A DNA stretch of 64,000 bases from Isochrysis galbana (lineage: Eukaryota > Haptophyta > Isochrysidales > Isochrysidaceae). Positions within the stretch are counted from its first letter, which is position 1, and each line of letters begins with the position of its first letter. The notes below the pieces were generated by a model. That model was not told the origin of the DNA and did no database searches. It saw nothing but the letters and a program-made list of their open reading frames with translations. The translations under genes and the position numbers were made by a program. Location of the stretch: contig CM030934.1 of assembly GCA_018136815.1 (NCBI GenBank), positions 6,495,698-6,559,697 on the forward strand. Direction: 5' to 3'. Of this stretch, positions 44,531 through 53,564 are shown one piece after another.

Positions 44531-45182
44531 CGCGGCGCTGAGGGTGCAGAGAGGGAGAGAATCAGGAAGGAGGGATGAGACACTTCCGGAAGCTTTCCCG
44601 GGACCGACCCAGTTTTATTTTAGTAACATTAGTACTTATAAAGCAACATGACACCATCTCATGTTCATGTTCATGTTCGACAGGGTCATGCTAGCAGGTT
44701 AACCCTCGCATGTGCCTAATCCACCAGGTGGACGATGAAGCCATTTATAGTACATGTGGCTATATAGGGAGCCTCTAGCCTCTAGGGGCCGTGGGAGGGC
44801 TATAGGGGCCCTCTATGGCTGATATGTGATATGAGGCCCCCTACCCCTACCGGCTTGGGCACCGGAACCTGTAACAAATTCGTCAATTATGCTTGGTTTT
44901 GGAAGCGCGGGAGAACGGTGCCACGAAAACTTGGCGGGAGCCCCCTGCCCTTGCCCCTGCGCTCTCTGCTCGCACGAACGCCCCCCCCCCCCCCTCCCCC
45001 CCCGCCCACGACCACCACCATGCCAAGGGGCTCTTGCTCCGGCAGCACGCAGACCACCCCCGCACTCCCAGTCCCTCTCCCCCCCGACGAGCTACTGCTA
45101 CTGGGCAGAGATCTGACACCGTGAGAGGTACGTGTGGAGAAGGTGTGCAGCAAGGCGCGTGGACAGGCCGTGGTGAAGACCA
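44531..45182. other. Non-coding, TGTTCA repeat
   Basis: A short (CATGTT)n run lies near 44658-44678 and CTCTAG/CTATAGGGG words near 44760-44810. A C16-type run is near 44980. No gene is called. Confidence 0.4.
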
Positions 45183-45518
45183 TTGTCCATTGTCATGTAC
45201 CAGCCACCCAACCTGCAGCCCAAGCTCTTCGACTGGAACATAGCGGTGATTGAGGGACCAAGGCACAGGCGCAAGCCGAGCAGCGTGGCAAGGAAAGCAG
45301 GCTACAGGAACATCACGGAGGTGGCGTGGGCAGACGGATACGAAGAGCCAGACGACGGACGACGGCTGGGCGGCTGGAGCGACGAGGATCCGATGCCGGC
45401 GGAGGCGCTCAAGGAGGATTGTGGTTGGGCCGCCGGCCCCGTTGCGCGCGAGCTCCCGCCCTTTTGTGGCCCCCGCCCCGGACCTACAAATGCATTGCTG
45501 ACTCAGGACTCTATCTAG
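45183..45518 (+). mobile_element. Possible PiggyBac-type transposase N-terminal scrap
   Basis: A 111-codon frame contains acidic sequence, then LPPFCGPRPGPTNAL near its end. The F-x-G-x-x-GPT pattern after an acidic region is what I know from the N-terminal edge of DDE_Tnp_1_7 (PiggyBac) transposases. It stops at 45518 before any catalytic Asp, so at best it is a remnant. The call rests on one short motif. Confidence 0.35.
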
Positions 45519-45554
45519 GACTCTAGGCGCAATGCAGAACGAATGCGTCGTGCA

Positions 45555-45715
45555 GGAAAAAAAAAGTTGGCATGCGCACGCACGGCGTCTCCGCGGGGGA
45601 ACTGGTGCCCATGCACGGCGTGCACATTGGTGCAAGCAAGTCACACGTACCCCGTGAGAAATATCTTAGGGGAAAAGCAGAGAAAAAAGTTGTTATGCCC
45701 ACGCACGGCGCCCTA
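45555..45715. repeat. Pair of 28-bp imperfect direct repeats
   Basis: AAAAAAGTTGGCATGCGCAC and AAAAAAGTTGTTATGCCCAC, each followed by GCACGGCG, occur at about 45562 and 45685. They may be transposon-end sequence of the adjacent scraps. Confidence 0.5.
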
Positions 45716-45730
45716 GCCTTTCCTTGATTT

Positions 45731-46132
45731 TTAAAATATTGTTGTATACATAACTATGGACATTTGATCGCTCAATTCGACTGATGCCCCACAATCGACG
45801 GAACGACACCTTAGCCCCAGAGTGCTCTCCTCCCACGCCCCAAGACGCCCTCCCACGCCATACTTGCTCACATACAAGTCCCATAACATCTCGTCCGTAG
45901 TTTGATCGCGGTACAGGTACCAATTCTTGCGCACGTAAACAAGACTGGCGAGAAAAGAAGGATCCATGTTTGTGTCGCTCAGTCTACCGCTAGTCGAAAA
46001 GGTTTGCTCCGTATTGGCCTCGTGGCCCAAATGACCTCCGAATTGCTTGAAGATCGTGTAGTGCAACGGACAACGGAAATTGATCCCGCACGGCATAAAG
46101 TAATGCGCATTCGTTGACGAGCCCGCTTTCAT
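45731..46132 (-). mobile_element. hAT-type transposase C-terminal scrap
   Basis: The frame includes HEANTEQTFSTSGRLSDT, NMDPSFLASLVYVRKN. This matches the hAT dimerisation region (E-x-x-FS-x-x-GR-x-x-x, a spacer, then L-x-x-L-x-x-x-x-x-N). The catalytic domain is absent. It is a broken DNA transposon relic near an unrelated PiggyBac-like scrap. Confidence 0.55.
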
Positions 46133-46147
46133 CCGTGAACCGTGAAC

Positions 46148-46413
46148 TTATCTACGCTCACCCGCGCCCGCCTGCGCGGCCTCCTGCTGCAGTCTTGCCA
46201 CGGACAGACGCTCTAGCCCAATGCTCGAGCGCATGGACCGCGAGAGAACCTCCGCTGCAAGCGCGAGGAGGATGCGCTCAGAGCGCCGGCCCTCCGCAGC
46301 ATCGCAGCATCGCAGTCCTCGCCACGCCAGCGCCTCCTGCGCTTCAAGTGGGCCAGCATCATGGCCAGCTCCGCGTCCTCCAGCTCCTGTGCCGTGAAGG
46401 GGCGCGTCGGCAT
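46148..46413 (-). CDS. Putative short ORF divergent from EMC6
   Basis: From an ATG at 46413 the minus strand reads MPTRPFTAQELEDAELAMML then a basic AHLKRRRRWRG. A second minus frame downstream reads SMRSSIGLERLSVARLQQEA and then meets a GTGAGC donor near 46155. Both look protein-like, but I could not join them. If real, this is a gene sharing a 280-bp divergent promoter with EMC6. No family recognised. Confidence 0.25.
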
Positions 46414-46489
46414 CGCACCCCTGCGTACTGCCGCAGACCGCTCTACCGCGGTTGAGAAGACCGCTATTGAGAGGAAAACGCGAAAACGC

Positions 46490-46596
46490 GGTTTTCTCCT
46501 TTTGCAAGAGGGCCGCAATAGAGCCTCAACAGCGCCCCGACACTGTTGGGGCGGGGGGCTGTTGGGGCCCTATTGCGGCCTGCAAAAAAACCCTGA
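46490..46596. repeat. Long imperfect palindrome upstream of EMC6
   Basis: Left arm TTTTGCA, four bases, GGCCGCAATAG, CAACAGC, CCCC meets right arm GGGG, GCTGTTG, CTATTGCGGCC, TGCAAAA. The stem is roughly 35-45 bp with a few mismatches and almost no loop. A second small palindrome (AAAACGCG/CGCGGTTTT) lies just before it at 46473-46497. It has the look of a minimal fold-back element. Confidence 0.75.
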
Positions 46597-46695
46597 ATTT
46601 CTAATCTTGCTTTCTGCACGCACCACGCGTAGTGCGCCGTCGACGTCCGCGCGCGCCAGTCTCTCGTCCCTCCCCGAGCGACAGCCCGCAGCGCG

Positions 46696-47107
46696 ATGGA
46701 GCCGCCCCCCGAGTCGGCGGACATTGACTTCAGCGAGATCTTTGCTGGTGACAAGATCGCCTTCAACACGCAGAAGCTCAATTACTGGTGATCTACCCTT
46801 CACGCTGGCTCTGCCCATCGGTACCCCGCTTACTTCCGCTGCCCCACCTGGGTTCCTCAGTCGTGTCTTCGCGGCAATTGCGAGCGGATGTGTCGCCGGC
46901 GTTCTGGGGCTAACCGGCCTGCTCGGCTTCTTCGTATTCTTCGTCACCTCACTCTTGCTATCAGCAGGGCTGTACCTCAAGGTTGGGTGCGAGCCGACGC
47001 CATACTTCAGGCAGAGCTCGGATGTGTGGTTTGAGGGGGTGATGCAGGCGATGCTCTCATATATCTTCTTCTGGACGCTCTTCTACGATATTGTACACGT
47101 TTACTAG
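46696..47107 (+). CDS. EMC6: ER membrane protein complex subunit 6
   Basis: Exon 1 (46696-46787) and exon 2 (46861-47107) are joined over a 73-nt intron (GTGATC...CCTCAG, phase 2), giving 112 residues, close to the roughly 110 of animal EMC6. The junction creates LNYCRVFAAIASGCVAGVLG, aligning with the family's LDYCRT...GATAGILG block. Then come LTGLLGFFVFFVTSLLLSAG, a YF motif, and the diagnostic ending IFFWTLFYDIVHVY. EMC6 is a small multi-pass core subunit of the ER membrane insertase that inserts tail-anchored and multi-pass proteins. The ATG at 46696 follows GCAGCGCG and is the first in frame. Long intronless frames covering this locus are artefacts of reading through the intron. Confidence 0.95.
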
Positions 47108-47940
47108 TGCATTCGGCTCCGCGAATAGTCGCCCACATCCTCGACATCCGCACACACTGCTGCTGGGACTGCTCATGACTGTGTGACCACCTCGAATTTG
47201 GCCGAGCAGTCAAACTTGCGTTCAGCAGACTCGCAGAAGTCGAACCTCCCATTCAGTGCCTCTACCTGCAAGGTTCAGAACTCACGAGCTGGGAGAAACG
47301 GAAGCTTGCAGGCCGGAAGCCTGGGGGGAGAGAAGGACATCTGCAACACATCGATAATGATTCGGAGGCTCAACTTTCAAATCCTAACAAGTTCTATGGT
47401 GTCTTCCTACTTTCGCGCTTCGGATCAGCCTGCCGGTAGTCGTGTGAGCATCCCAAGGTCGTGGCACAGACTTCCGGGATGAGATTGGGTACAGGTGATT
47501 GGAACGCGCTGATGTGGAGCCGTGCGTTGTGATGCAAGTCTTGGAACACAAAATAGAACGTTTCTGTTTCTAACAGCACAGGAAAGCCAAGCTAAGGCCC
47601 GGTCTTACTTGGAAAGGACATGGACATGTGTGTAAGGGCCCTTGCGCATCCAATGGCTCACCGCGTGCCCCCAGCAGATGAGCAAGCCAGCCCCGCGCAG
47701 ACTACGTGCGAAGGGCTCTGCGCCGCGCTCCGCATGCCCTGCGCTCCGCATGCCCTGCGGCCGCAGCATTTCCCCCCCTCTGCTGAAGAAGCCGGACCGC
47801 TGGCGAGTTGAATATGAAAACTCCGCCTCGCCAATCGAGGAATGTCTTCCTCAAGGCGCCTGAGGAGTTCGAGTGCCCATAGCAAGCCCCTCTGTGATGA
47901 GCTATGGAATAGCTGTGGTGGAAACTATTGTTATAGTTCG
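47108..47940. other. Intergenic, no gene seen
   Basis: Short overlapping frames only. A repeated CGCATGCCCTGC occurs near 47735-47757. Confidence 0.4.
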
Positions 47941-47944
47941 AGCG

Positions 47945-48643
47945 ATGGAGCGCGCGCCGACCGCTCCTGATCCCCAGCCCTCTGCCGCCACGACGCCCCA
48001 CAGGGGCCGCCCCAAGCCGCCGGAGCCGAAGCGCTCACAGGCCGCCCCCCTAACCGACAGCGACGTCGACATGATCCTGCCACCTTCGCCTCCCCACCAG
48101 GCTCAGAGGCAGGGAACAGGGAGAGCCCTGTTCCCTGCAGACCAGCAGAGCCAGTCTCTGGCTGTGCCGCCTGCCCCCACTGGCTTGCCAGTACAACAAG
48201 GACTCCCCATGGTGGGTGGCAGCCTGGCTGCCACCCCCATGGTGGCAACTCCTACCAGCAGTGCACCCCTCGTGGGCGGGCACTTGACACAACAAACAAG
48301 TCCTGGGGCCTTTACGGCTTCCAACCCCCCCAACAACATTGCACAGAAATCCTACGCTGAGGCGGCCGGCCCCAAAGGGAAACTCCCTCAAGAAGCAAGA
48401 CAAGCCCCACCTCAACAAGCCAAACATCACCCGCCGCCCTCGCGCAAGCGGGCGGACCCACAGTCGGAGCCAACTCCGCCTCAACACAACACCACACAAT
48501 TTGCCTCACCCCCTCATGATGAGGAGGAAGAACCGGACGACGCGGTCAGGTGGACCCTCGCGGCGAGTCTATCGGGAGTGCTTGTGAGGGCCCCAATCCA
48601 CCGGGCCCGGCGTCTCAGCTGCCCTGTGAGTCTGTCTGTGTGA
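47945..48643 (+). CDS. Pro/Gln-rich ORF, perhaps LINE ORF1 remnant
   Basis: From an ATG at 47945 a frame of about 230 codons encodes Pro-, Gln- and Ala-rich sequence with an NIAQKSYAEAAGPKG block. SYAEAA-type motifs occur near the start of gag-like ORF1 proteins of non-LTR elements, and the composition fits. No RNA-binding domain or zinc knuckle is seen before the stop. A host low-complexity protein is the alternative. Confidence 0.3.
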   Translation: MERAPTAPDPQPSAATTPHRGRPKPPEPKRSQAAPLTDSDVDMILPPSPPHQAQRQGTGRALFPADQQSQSLAVPPAPTGLPVQQGLPMVGGSLAATPMVATPTSSAPLVGGHLTQQTSPGAFTASNPPNNIAQKSYAEAAGPKGKLPQEARQAPPQQAKHHPPPSRKRADPQSEPTPPQHNTTQFASPPHDEEEEPDDAVRWTLAASLSGVLVRAPIHRARRLSCPVSLSV

Positions 48644-48649
48644 ATCTGC

Positions 48650-49520
48650 CCGCGAGTCGTTCAACGCCAATTTCTGTAGTCTTCAATATTTGTATACAAA
48701 AAAATCGAATTTCGCGTTCGAATTCTTAATATTTATGCTAGGGGCCTATTAGATAGTGACCATATTAGCTGCCTGGGCGCAAAAAATACAGATTAGGGTG
48801 CTAATTTGACCTAGTTATGACAAGGTGAAGTCGTTGTCTTTAAGACTACCGGTAGTCTTCGTTGCGCCCCTTCAACCGCTCTTCGCCCGAGTCTCCTCTC
48901 GCTCCTCCTCTCCATTCGGAGGGCTGAATGTGGTGCCCTCCAGGGGCTCCACGCTCCACATCCCCTTCCCCCACTTCCTGAGGAGAATTGGTGGCCCTCC
49001 TGCGAGCCGCTGAGCGAGCTGCAGAGCCACCCTTCGGCATAGCGCAGCCGGGGGCGGAGCCGGTGCGTGTGGGGCACCGGCGGAGGGGCCGTGCGCGGCC
49101 TGCTCTCCGCTAGGAGAGGGCTCTGTCGCTGGCGGAGGGCCGCCGAGGAGGCGGCGCCGTCGTCAGCGACAGAGCGAAAGCCGAGAGAGAAGTCCAGAAG
49201 CCTATAGTAGTGCGAACGTGGGTTTCTATTAAACCCCACATAAACTTAGTTGCGCTAGGGGCTGGTAGCACTAGTGATGACGAGTCATGGCGGCAAGCTG
49301 AAGCTAGCTTGTGCTCTGCTAGTTAGTGGCGAGCGGCGTGGTGAGCGAGGGTGATCAACGGGGGGAATCTCGCCACTTAGAACCATTGGCTGGCGCTGCC
49401 CGGCACTCGATCATGCACCATGCTGCAAACCCGTGATGCCATCGTTGTGTTGGCGACGAAGATCGTCGGAAGGGGTGAGGCCGGGGGGGGGGGAGGGGGT
49501 ATGTGGGGGGCATGGAGGTA
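48650..49520. other. Non-coding region
   Basis: A+T-rich at 48650-48810, then GC-rich. ATAAACTTAGTTGCGC near 49240 is the family A end motif. A G-run lies near 49485. The part near 49525 is likely the 3' UTR of the rlmA-like gene. Confidence 0.4.
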
Positions 49521-49524
49521 TCCG

Positions 49525-50850
49525 TCAGTACAGTTCTTCTGGTTTCTCGGCGAATCCGCCGGTACCAAGCCAAACCCGATGGGTCGAAGCGATGATATCC
49601 ACAGTCAGATCGATGGGCTCAAGTGTTGCTACACCTGCTTGCCCGCCCATAGTTCGCGCGTCTAGCGCGAGCGACGACCTATCTCGGATTTTATTTGCGT
49701 TCGCATATGGTTTGGATCTGCGGTAGAAAGGTGTCATGTTTTGCAAATCGAGCAAAACCTCACCCTCGTACCGCTCCTGACTAGTGAAACGACAGTACAT
49801 CTCCGCCTGACCGGCAGAAAATTGTTTGGGCGTCGCAGGAGCTGGAGCTCCACACATCCTACGCAGCTCGATCAGATGCCTTGGCCCAGCGCGTGCTACC
49901 ACAACGGATCCCCCTGGTCGGAGAACACGGCAGAACCTGTATACATGCAGCGGATGGTAGAGATAACGCCACAGGCGTTGAAAGGCTGACTCGTGGATGC
50001 TTGCAGTGGGAGTTTGCGCTCTTTGGATGAGATGCAGGCAATAGGGAGGCTTCAAGAAACATTTCGGCTAGCGGGTGATGGCTCTGTCAACTCACTCATC
50101 CCATGATGATTGGCCGAATGCTGAGAAAACAAGATCGAACACTCCGTCCGCAAACGGGAGTGCATGCATCGATGCCACTGCAAAATGTGCCGAAGGCTGC
50201 CGTTTCGCGGCGTAGCGAACGGCCAACTTGCACGGATCGACACCCCATAGTCCTAACTTGAGCATTTGGGCTTCCGAGGCATGTTCTGATCCCTCGGACT
50301 TGTGACAGGACGATTTGTCACCGCTCTGGTGAGTCTCGCGTCGAGCTTCCTCGCTTCCCACAAAGACCCCACGCGAGCGTAATGCCTGTTCAACTGCCCT
50401 TAAGTAGACACCGTCTGAGCATCCGGCGGCTAGAACCTGACGGGGCGCAGCTGGACCATCTGCAGGCGATGGCCCATCAAGAAGAGCGCGCGCAATCTCC
50501 AAAGCGAGCGAGTCCGCGTATGTGGCGAATCCACCAGCGTCGTGAAAGGCCCTCGCACTCCTCGCCATCTCCTCCGTCTCCTTGGCGATGGCAGGAGCGA
50601 GCGGCCGCTTGAGCAGATAGTAGTGCCCCTCCTTGGCCGCATCGACTGCATGGCCAGACGCACAGCGCAGCGTGTTGCCGCCGGCGCTTGGAAGCAAGCT
50701 GTCGCCACACGAGGGGCAGCGGAAGTAGAGTGGACTGCGGGAGGAGGCGGCGCTTCGTCTCGTCCCCACCGCAAGCGCGGTCAGCGCCGAGAGGCGCAGG
50801 ACTCGCTGCATTAGCACCGGCGGCTCGCGCCACCGCCCGGCAGCCCACAC
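49525..50850 (-). CDS. rlmA: RlmA-type 23S rRNA guanine-N1 methyltransferase
   Basis: Exon 1 (50850-50096) and exon 2 (49936-49525) join over a 159-nt intron (GTGAGT...ATACAG, phase 2), restoring WDEFCRVLRPGG. The N-terminal zinc finger FRCPSCGDSL...LRCASGH is followed by DAAKEGHYYLLK and ARAFHDAGGFATYAD, the RlmA hallmark. The methyltransferase core has VLAAGCSDGVYLRAV, GVDPCKLAVRYA, MHALPFADGVFDLVFSAF and GPRHLIELRR, and the end block is LQNMTPFYRRS. Bacterial RlmA makes m1G at position 745 or 748 of 23S rRNA. Here plastid ribosomes are the likely substrate, given the leader region MQRVLRLSALTALAVG. A Ser/Glu/His-rich insertion of about 30 residues separates the SAM-binding strands, longer than in bacterial forms. 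Start could be 50850 or the internal ATG at about 50811. Confidence 0.92.
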
Positions 50851-50861
50851 ACATTAAGATG

Positions 50862-50906
50862 TAGTCTTGTAGAGCATCTTGTTAGCTAGCATCCCTAGCC
50901 ACATCC
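50862..50906 (+). repeat. Dispersed repeat family D, short copy
   Basis: CTTGTTAGCTAGCATCCCTAG followed by CCACATCCCAAGCGAG matches the first part of the copies at 20 and 23020. It sits immediately upstream of the rlmA-like start (minus strand). Confidence 0.6.
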
Positions 50907-51488
50907 CAAGCGAGGCGAGCGCGGCAGAAAACTTGTTGCATTTTCGCCCCCCCCACCCCACCCGCGCGCGCGCGCGAGGCGGGCGCGCGGCAGTGCTTAA
51001 GGACCCATTGCAACCTCAGGGGCCCAATAACACTACAATGCCACAGGAGCTACTGGTGCCGTTTGCCACTCCAAGCTCCAAGATGCAAGATGGCGATTCG
51101 GATTTGGTATAGGAATAGAGTACGCCCTACCCTTCGGCTCTATGCATTGTGACGTAAATGAAGAGAGTGGTGTTTGATGACAGTGGCAGCGTCAATGGCT
51201 CATCGCAGGGTGCGCAACAAACTGATGATACCATAGGCAAGTAAACTAGCTAGAGACGAGGATGAAAGAGAGACCGAAGACCGAAACACAATATTGGTGA
51301 AGTTGGAACAGGTAATGCGTAATGCCTACTACACATTCTACAGGCTTCCTCCTCCCTTGCTGCCGCGACAGCTGTAAGATTCAGGGGCACTCACGAGTTG
51401 TGAGGCTCGCGGTCAGAGGATATCTTGAGGAAAGGGGTAGGTGGGTTGATGCGTGCCCCCGACGAAGCGGACAGCTGTAATGGATCGC
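50907..51488. other. Intergenic, no gene seen
   Basis: Contains an alternating CGCGCGCGCG run near 50963-50975 (a Z-DNA-prone sequence). Otherwise featureless; includes the 3' UTR of the gene ending at 51489. Confidence 0.4.
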
Positions 51489-53564
51489 TTATCTTCCCCA
51501 CTTGCGCTCGACCCACTTGTAAATGGCAACATTGATCACGATAACCGCAGCTCCGAGAATGCCAAAGATCAGGTAGCTCTCGACCAGATTCTGGGTAGCC
51601 CAAAAGCCGAAGCGAGGCGCGATAATGGGCCGAACGTAGTCTAAGGCGATCAGGCCGATGATGAGGCCATCCAGAATGATGACAGAGAGGATCTGCAGTA
51701 CGTACTGGAAGATCAGCGCGTGCTCGCCGGACTTGAGCAGCGAGTCGACACGATTCGCCACATCGGTCTGCACGTCTTTTTCGAAGGATTTCAGGATCTT
51801 GCTTTTGTCCTTTTCTTGCATCTCTGAGATGTCACCTTTCTTATTCAGTTGCTTTGACCACAGGGTTACGATCATGTCTTGCACCTGCATCTTGTCCGCC
51901 TCGTTGCTAGCCTTTGCGTTCTTCCACTCAAAGCGCTTCAGATTCTTGACGACTTGTATGCGGCGCTCCCTTGCCGGACGAATATCCGTCTTGATGAAGT
52001 GGGCCAGCACAAGGCCGCCAACGAGGAGGCAGAAGCTGATGCCACCAATGACAGCCACCTCGAGACCGACGCCGAGAGACTTGACGTTTTCTCCGCTCTT
52101 GTGGAAGTAGACGCCAGCTAGAGTGACGATGCCGCAGTAGATGCATGACATGACCGCCACGACGCCCTGGTGCTGCGGAAGCCCATTGTATAGGACGAGA
52201 TTGCGCATGATGGGCACCATCTTGATACGGCGTGTGTTCGCGCGGTCCATCTTCATGAGACGAAGCCAGTACGCAAGCTCATAGATGCACCAGACTCGTT
52301 CAATGTAGCGCGGGATGAAGAGCACCCATAGCTCGTCCGAGGTCTTTAGGAAGTGGTCGAAAAGCCCGACGCCAGCCTGGTTGAGCACGCGATATTTGCT
52401 AGTCGATTCCGCCTTTTCAGCCTCGCTCATCTTCTCAATGTTGGCGACAAAGACATGCTTGGTACCGGCGTACTTTTTGCCCGGCACGCGCTCGGTGAGG
52501 TTCGCCTGATGGATGGTCGCCTTATCCATCCAGAACTGATTCCCGTTGAGGCCGAGGAACCACATCACAAATGAACTCTCAGTGGCGACGATCCACAGCG
52601 GGAAGCCGAACATGAAGACTAACCCAATTGCAAAGCCAACAGGCGGGAAGATGGTGACGAGAGCGGCCATGATCAGGTGGGAAAGAAAGTTGCCGACACA
52701 CATCAAGCGGAACTTGATGTGCCACATGATCGCTTTGGTTGTCTGCTCCGCATGTGCCGCGCGGTCACGCGCGTTTGTCTTGGCGTTGAAATCCTTGGAC
52801 TCCCACGTGTGGCTGATGAAGGCCTTGATTTTCTTGGTGGGCATGGACATCGAGAAGTACTTGTGTGGGTCGGATTGGAGCTGGGCGGCACCCTTCTCGT
52901 AGATGCCTTTAGGGTCAAGCATCTTCTCCATAGTAATCCCCCGGGTCAGGAGGTCGAGGGCGGTCTTCTTGAAGTAGGACTTTCCGTTTTTCTCCCCGTC
53001 CTTGGTGAGAAGATTGATTGGGAGGCCAGTAGTCTTGTCCCTCTTGTCTCCATGAAAGTCGCCATCGCCGAGGTTTCGCGGCGCACCCTTCTCGTTCATC
53101 TCGCGGAAGTACGGATCCAGAGCATCGAGCACCTTCTCAGACTCCTTCTCGTAGTCGAACCCTGGCATGACGGTGCTGATGCGCTTTCTCACGCGCTTAG
53201 CGGCGCCAATCATGTCCACGCGGTTGACCGCAAGACCATTTGTGGTAGCAAAGCACAGCGAGTAGAGAATGCAGATGATGAGAATCGCGGAGAGGACGAT
53301 AACGCCGATAATCAGCATGCCCATCCATCGCTTGTCTGCGATGGAGATACCAGAGAACCCGAGTGTGGACTCAGCGGGAGGGGCTGCGGGCGGCGGAGCT
53401 TGTGGTGTGGTGACAGGTGGAGGACTGTAAGGCGACGGGTTGTTGGGCGGACTGGGTGGAGGTGAAGGTGAAGGAGAGGAGCCGAGGAAGAGCGTCTGGC
53501 GGCCTCCGCTCACTGCCGCCTCGGCGGTGGCGATCAGGAGGAGCAGTGTGAGTGCGTGGAGCAT
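51489..53564 (-). CDS. Multi-pass membrane protein with split TIR-like domain
   Basis: The ATG at 53564 gives a signal peptide (MLHALTLLLLIATAEAA); the longer frame from 53645 adds only a Pro-rich piece. A Pro/Ser-rich external stretch and a transmembrane helix (GMLIIGVIVLSAILIICILY) follow. Then comes a cytosolic part with KIKAFISHTWESKDF, the opening strand of TIR-like SHSW-type domains. About 60 residues later two or three hydrophobic helices (FLSHLIMAALVTIFPPVG, FAIGLVFMFGFPLWIVATE) interrupt it before it resumes with QFWMDKATIHQANL and LWVLFIPRYIERVWCIYELA. More helices and a coiled, lysine-rich region (KNLKRFEWKNAKASNEADK) precede two C-terminal helices. Single exon of about 690 residues. 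TIR-like folds act as protein-interaction or NAD-cleaving modules; no catalytic Glu assignment is attempted. The function is unknown. Confidence 0.75.
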   Translation of the reverse strand: MLHALTLLLLIATAEAAVSGGRQTLFLGSSPSPSPPPSPPNNPSPYSPPPVTTPQAPPPAAPPAESTLGFSGISIADKRWMGMLIIGVIVLSAILIICILYSLCFATTNGLAVNRVDMIGAAKRVRKRISTVMPGFDYEKESEKVLDALDPYFREMNEKGAPRNLGDGDFHGDKRDKTTGLPINLLTKDGEKNGKSYFKKTALDLLTRGITMEKMLDPKGIYEKGAAQLQSDPHKYFSMSMPTKKIKAFISHTWESKDFNAKTNARDRAAHAEQTTKAIMWHIKFRLMCVGNFLSHLIMAALVTIFPPVGFAIGLVFMFGFPLWIVATESSFVMWFLGLNGNQFWMDKATIHQANLTERVPGKKYAGTKHVFVANIEKMSEAEKAESTSKYRVLNQAGVGLFDHFLKTSDELWVLFIPRYIERVWCIYELAYWLRLMKMDRANTRRIKMVPIMRNLVLYNGLPQHQGVVAVMSCIYCGIVTLAGVYFHKSGENVKSLGVGLEVAVIGGISFCLLVGGLVLAHFIKTDIRPARERRIQVVKNLKRFEWKNAKASNEADKMQVQDMIVTLWSKQLNKKGDISEMQEKDKSKILKSFEKDVQTDVANRVDSLLKSGEHALIFQYVLQILSVIILDGLIIGLIALDYVRPIIAPRFGFWATQNLVESYLIFGILGAAVIVINVAIYKWVERKWGR

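Noticed and set aside
45183-45518. Host gene call for the acidic ORF
   Set aside because: Isolated, ends abruptly, and its only motif points to a transposase N-terminus; kept only as a low-confidence remnant.
35959-50850. Bacterial contamination, because of sigma-70, RsmI and RlmA
   Set aside because: All three have in-frame GT-AG introns and N-terminal leader extensions, and sit among eukaryotic genes.
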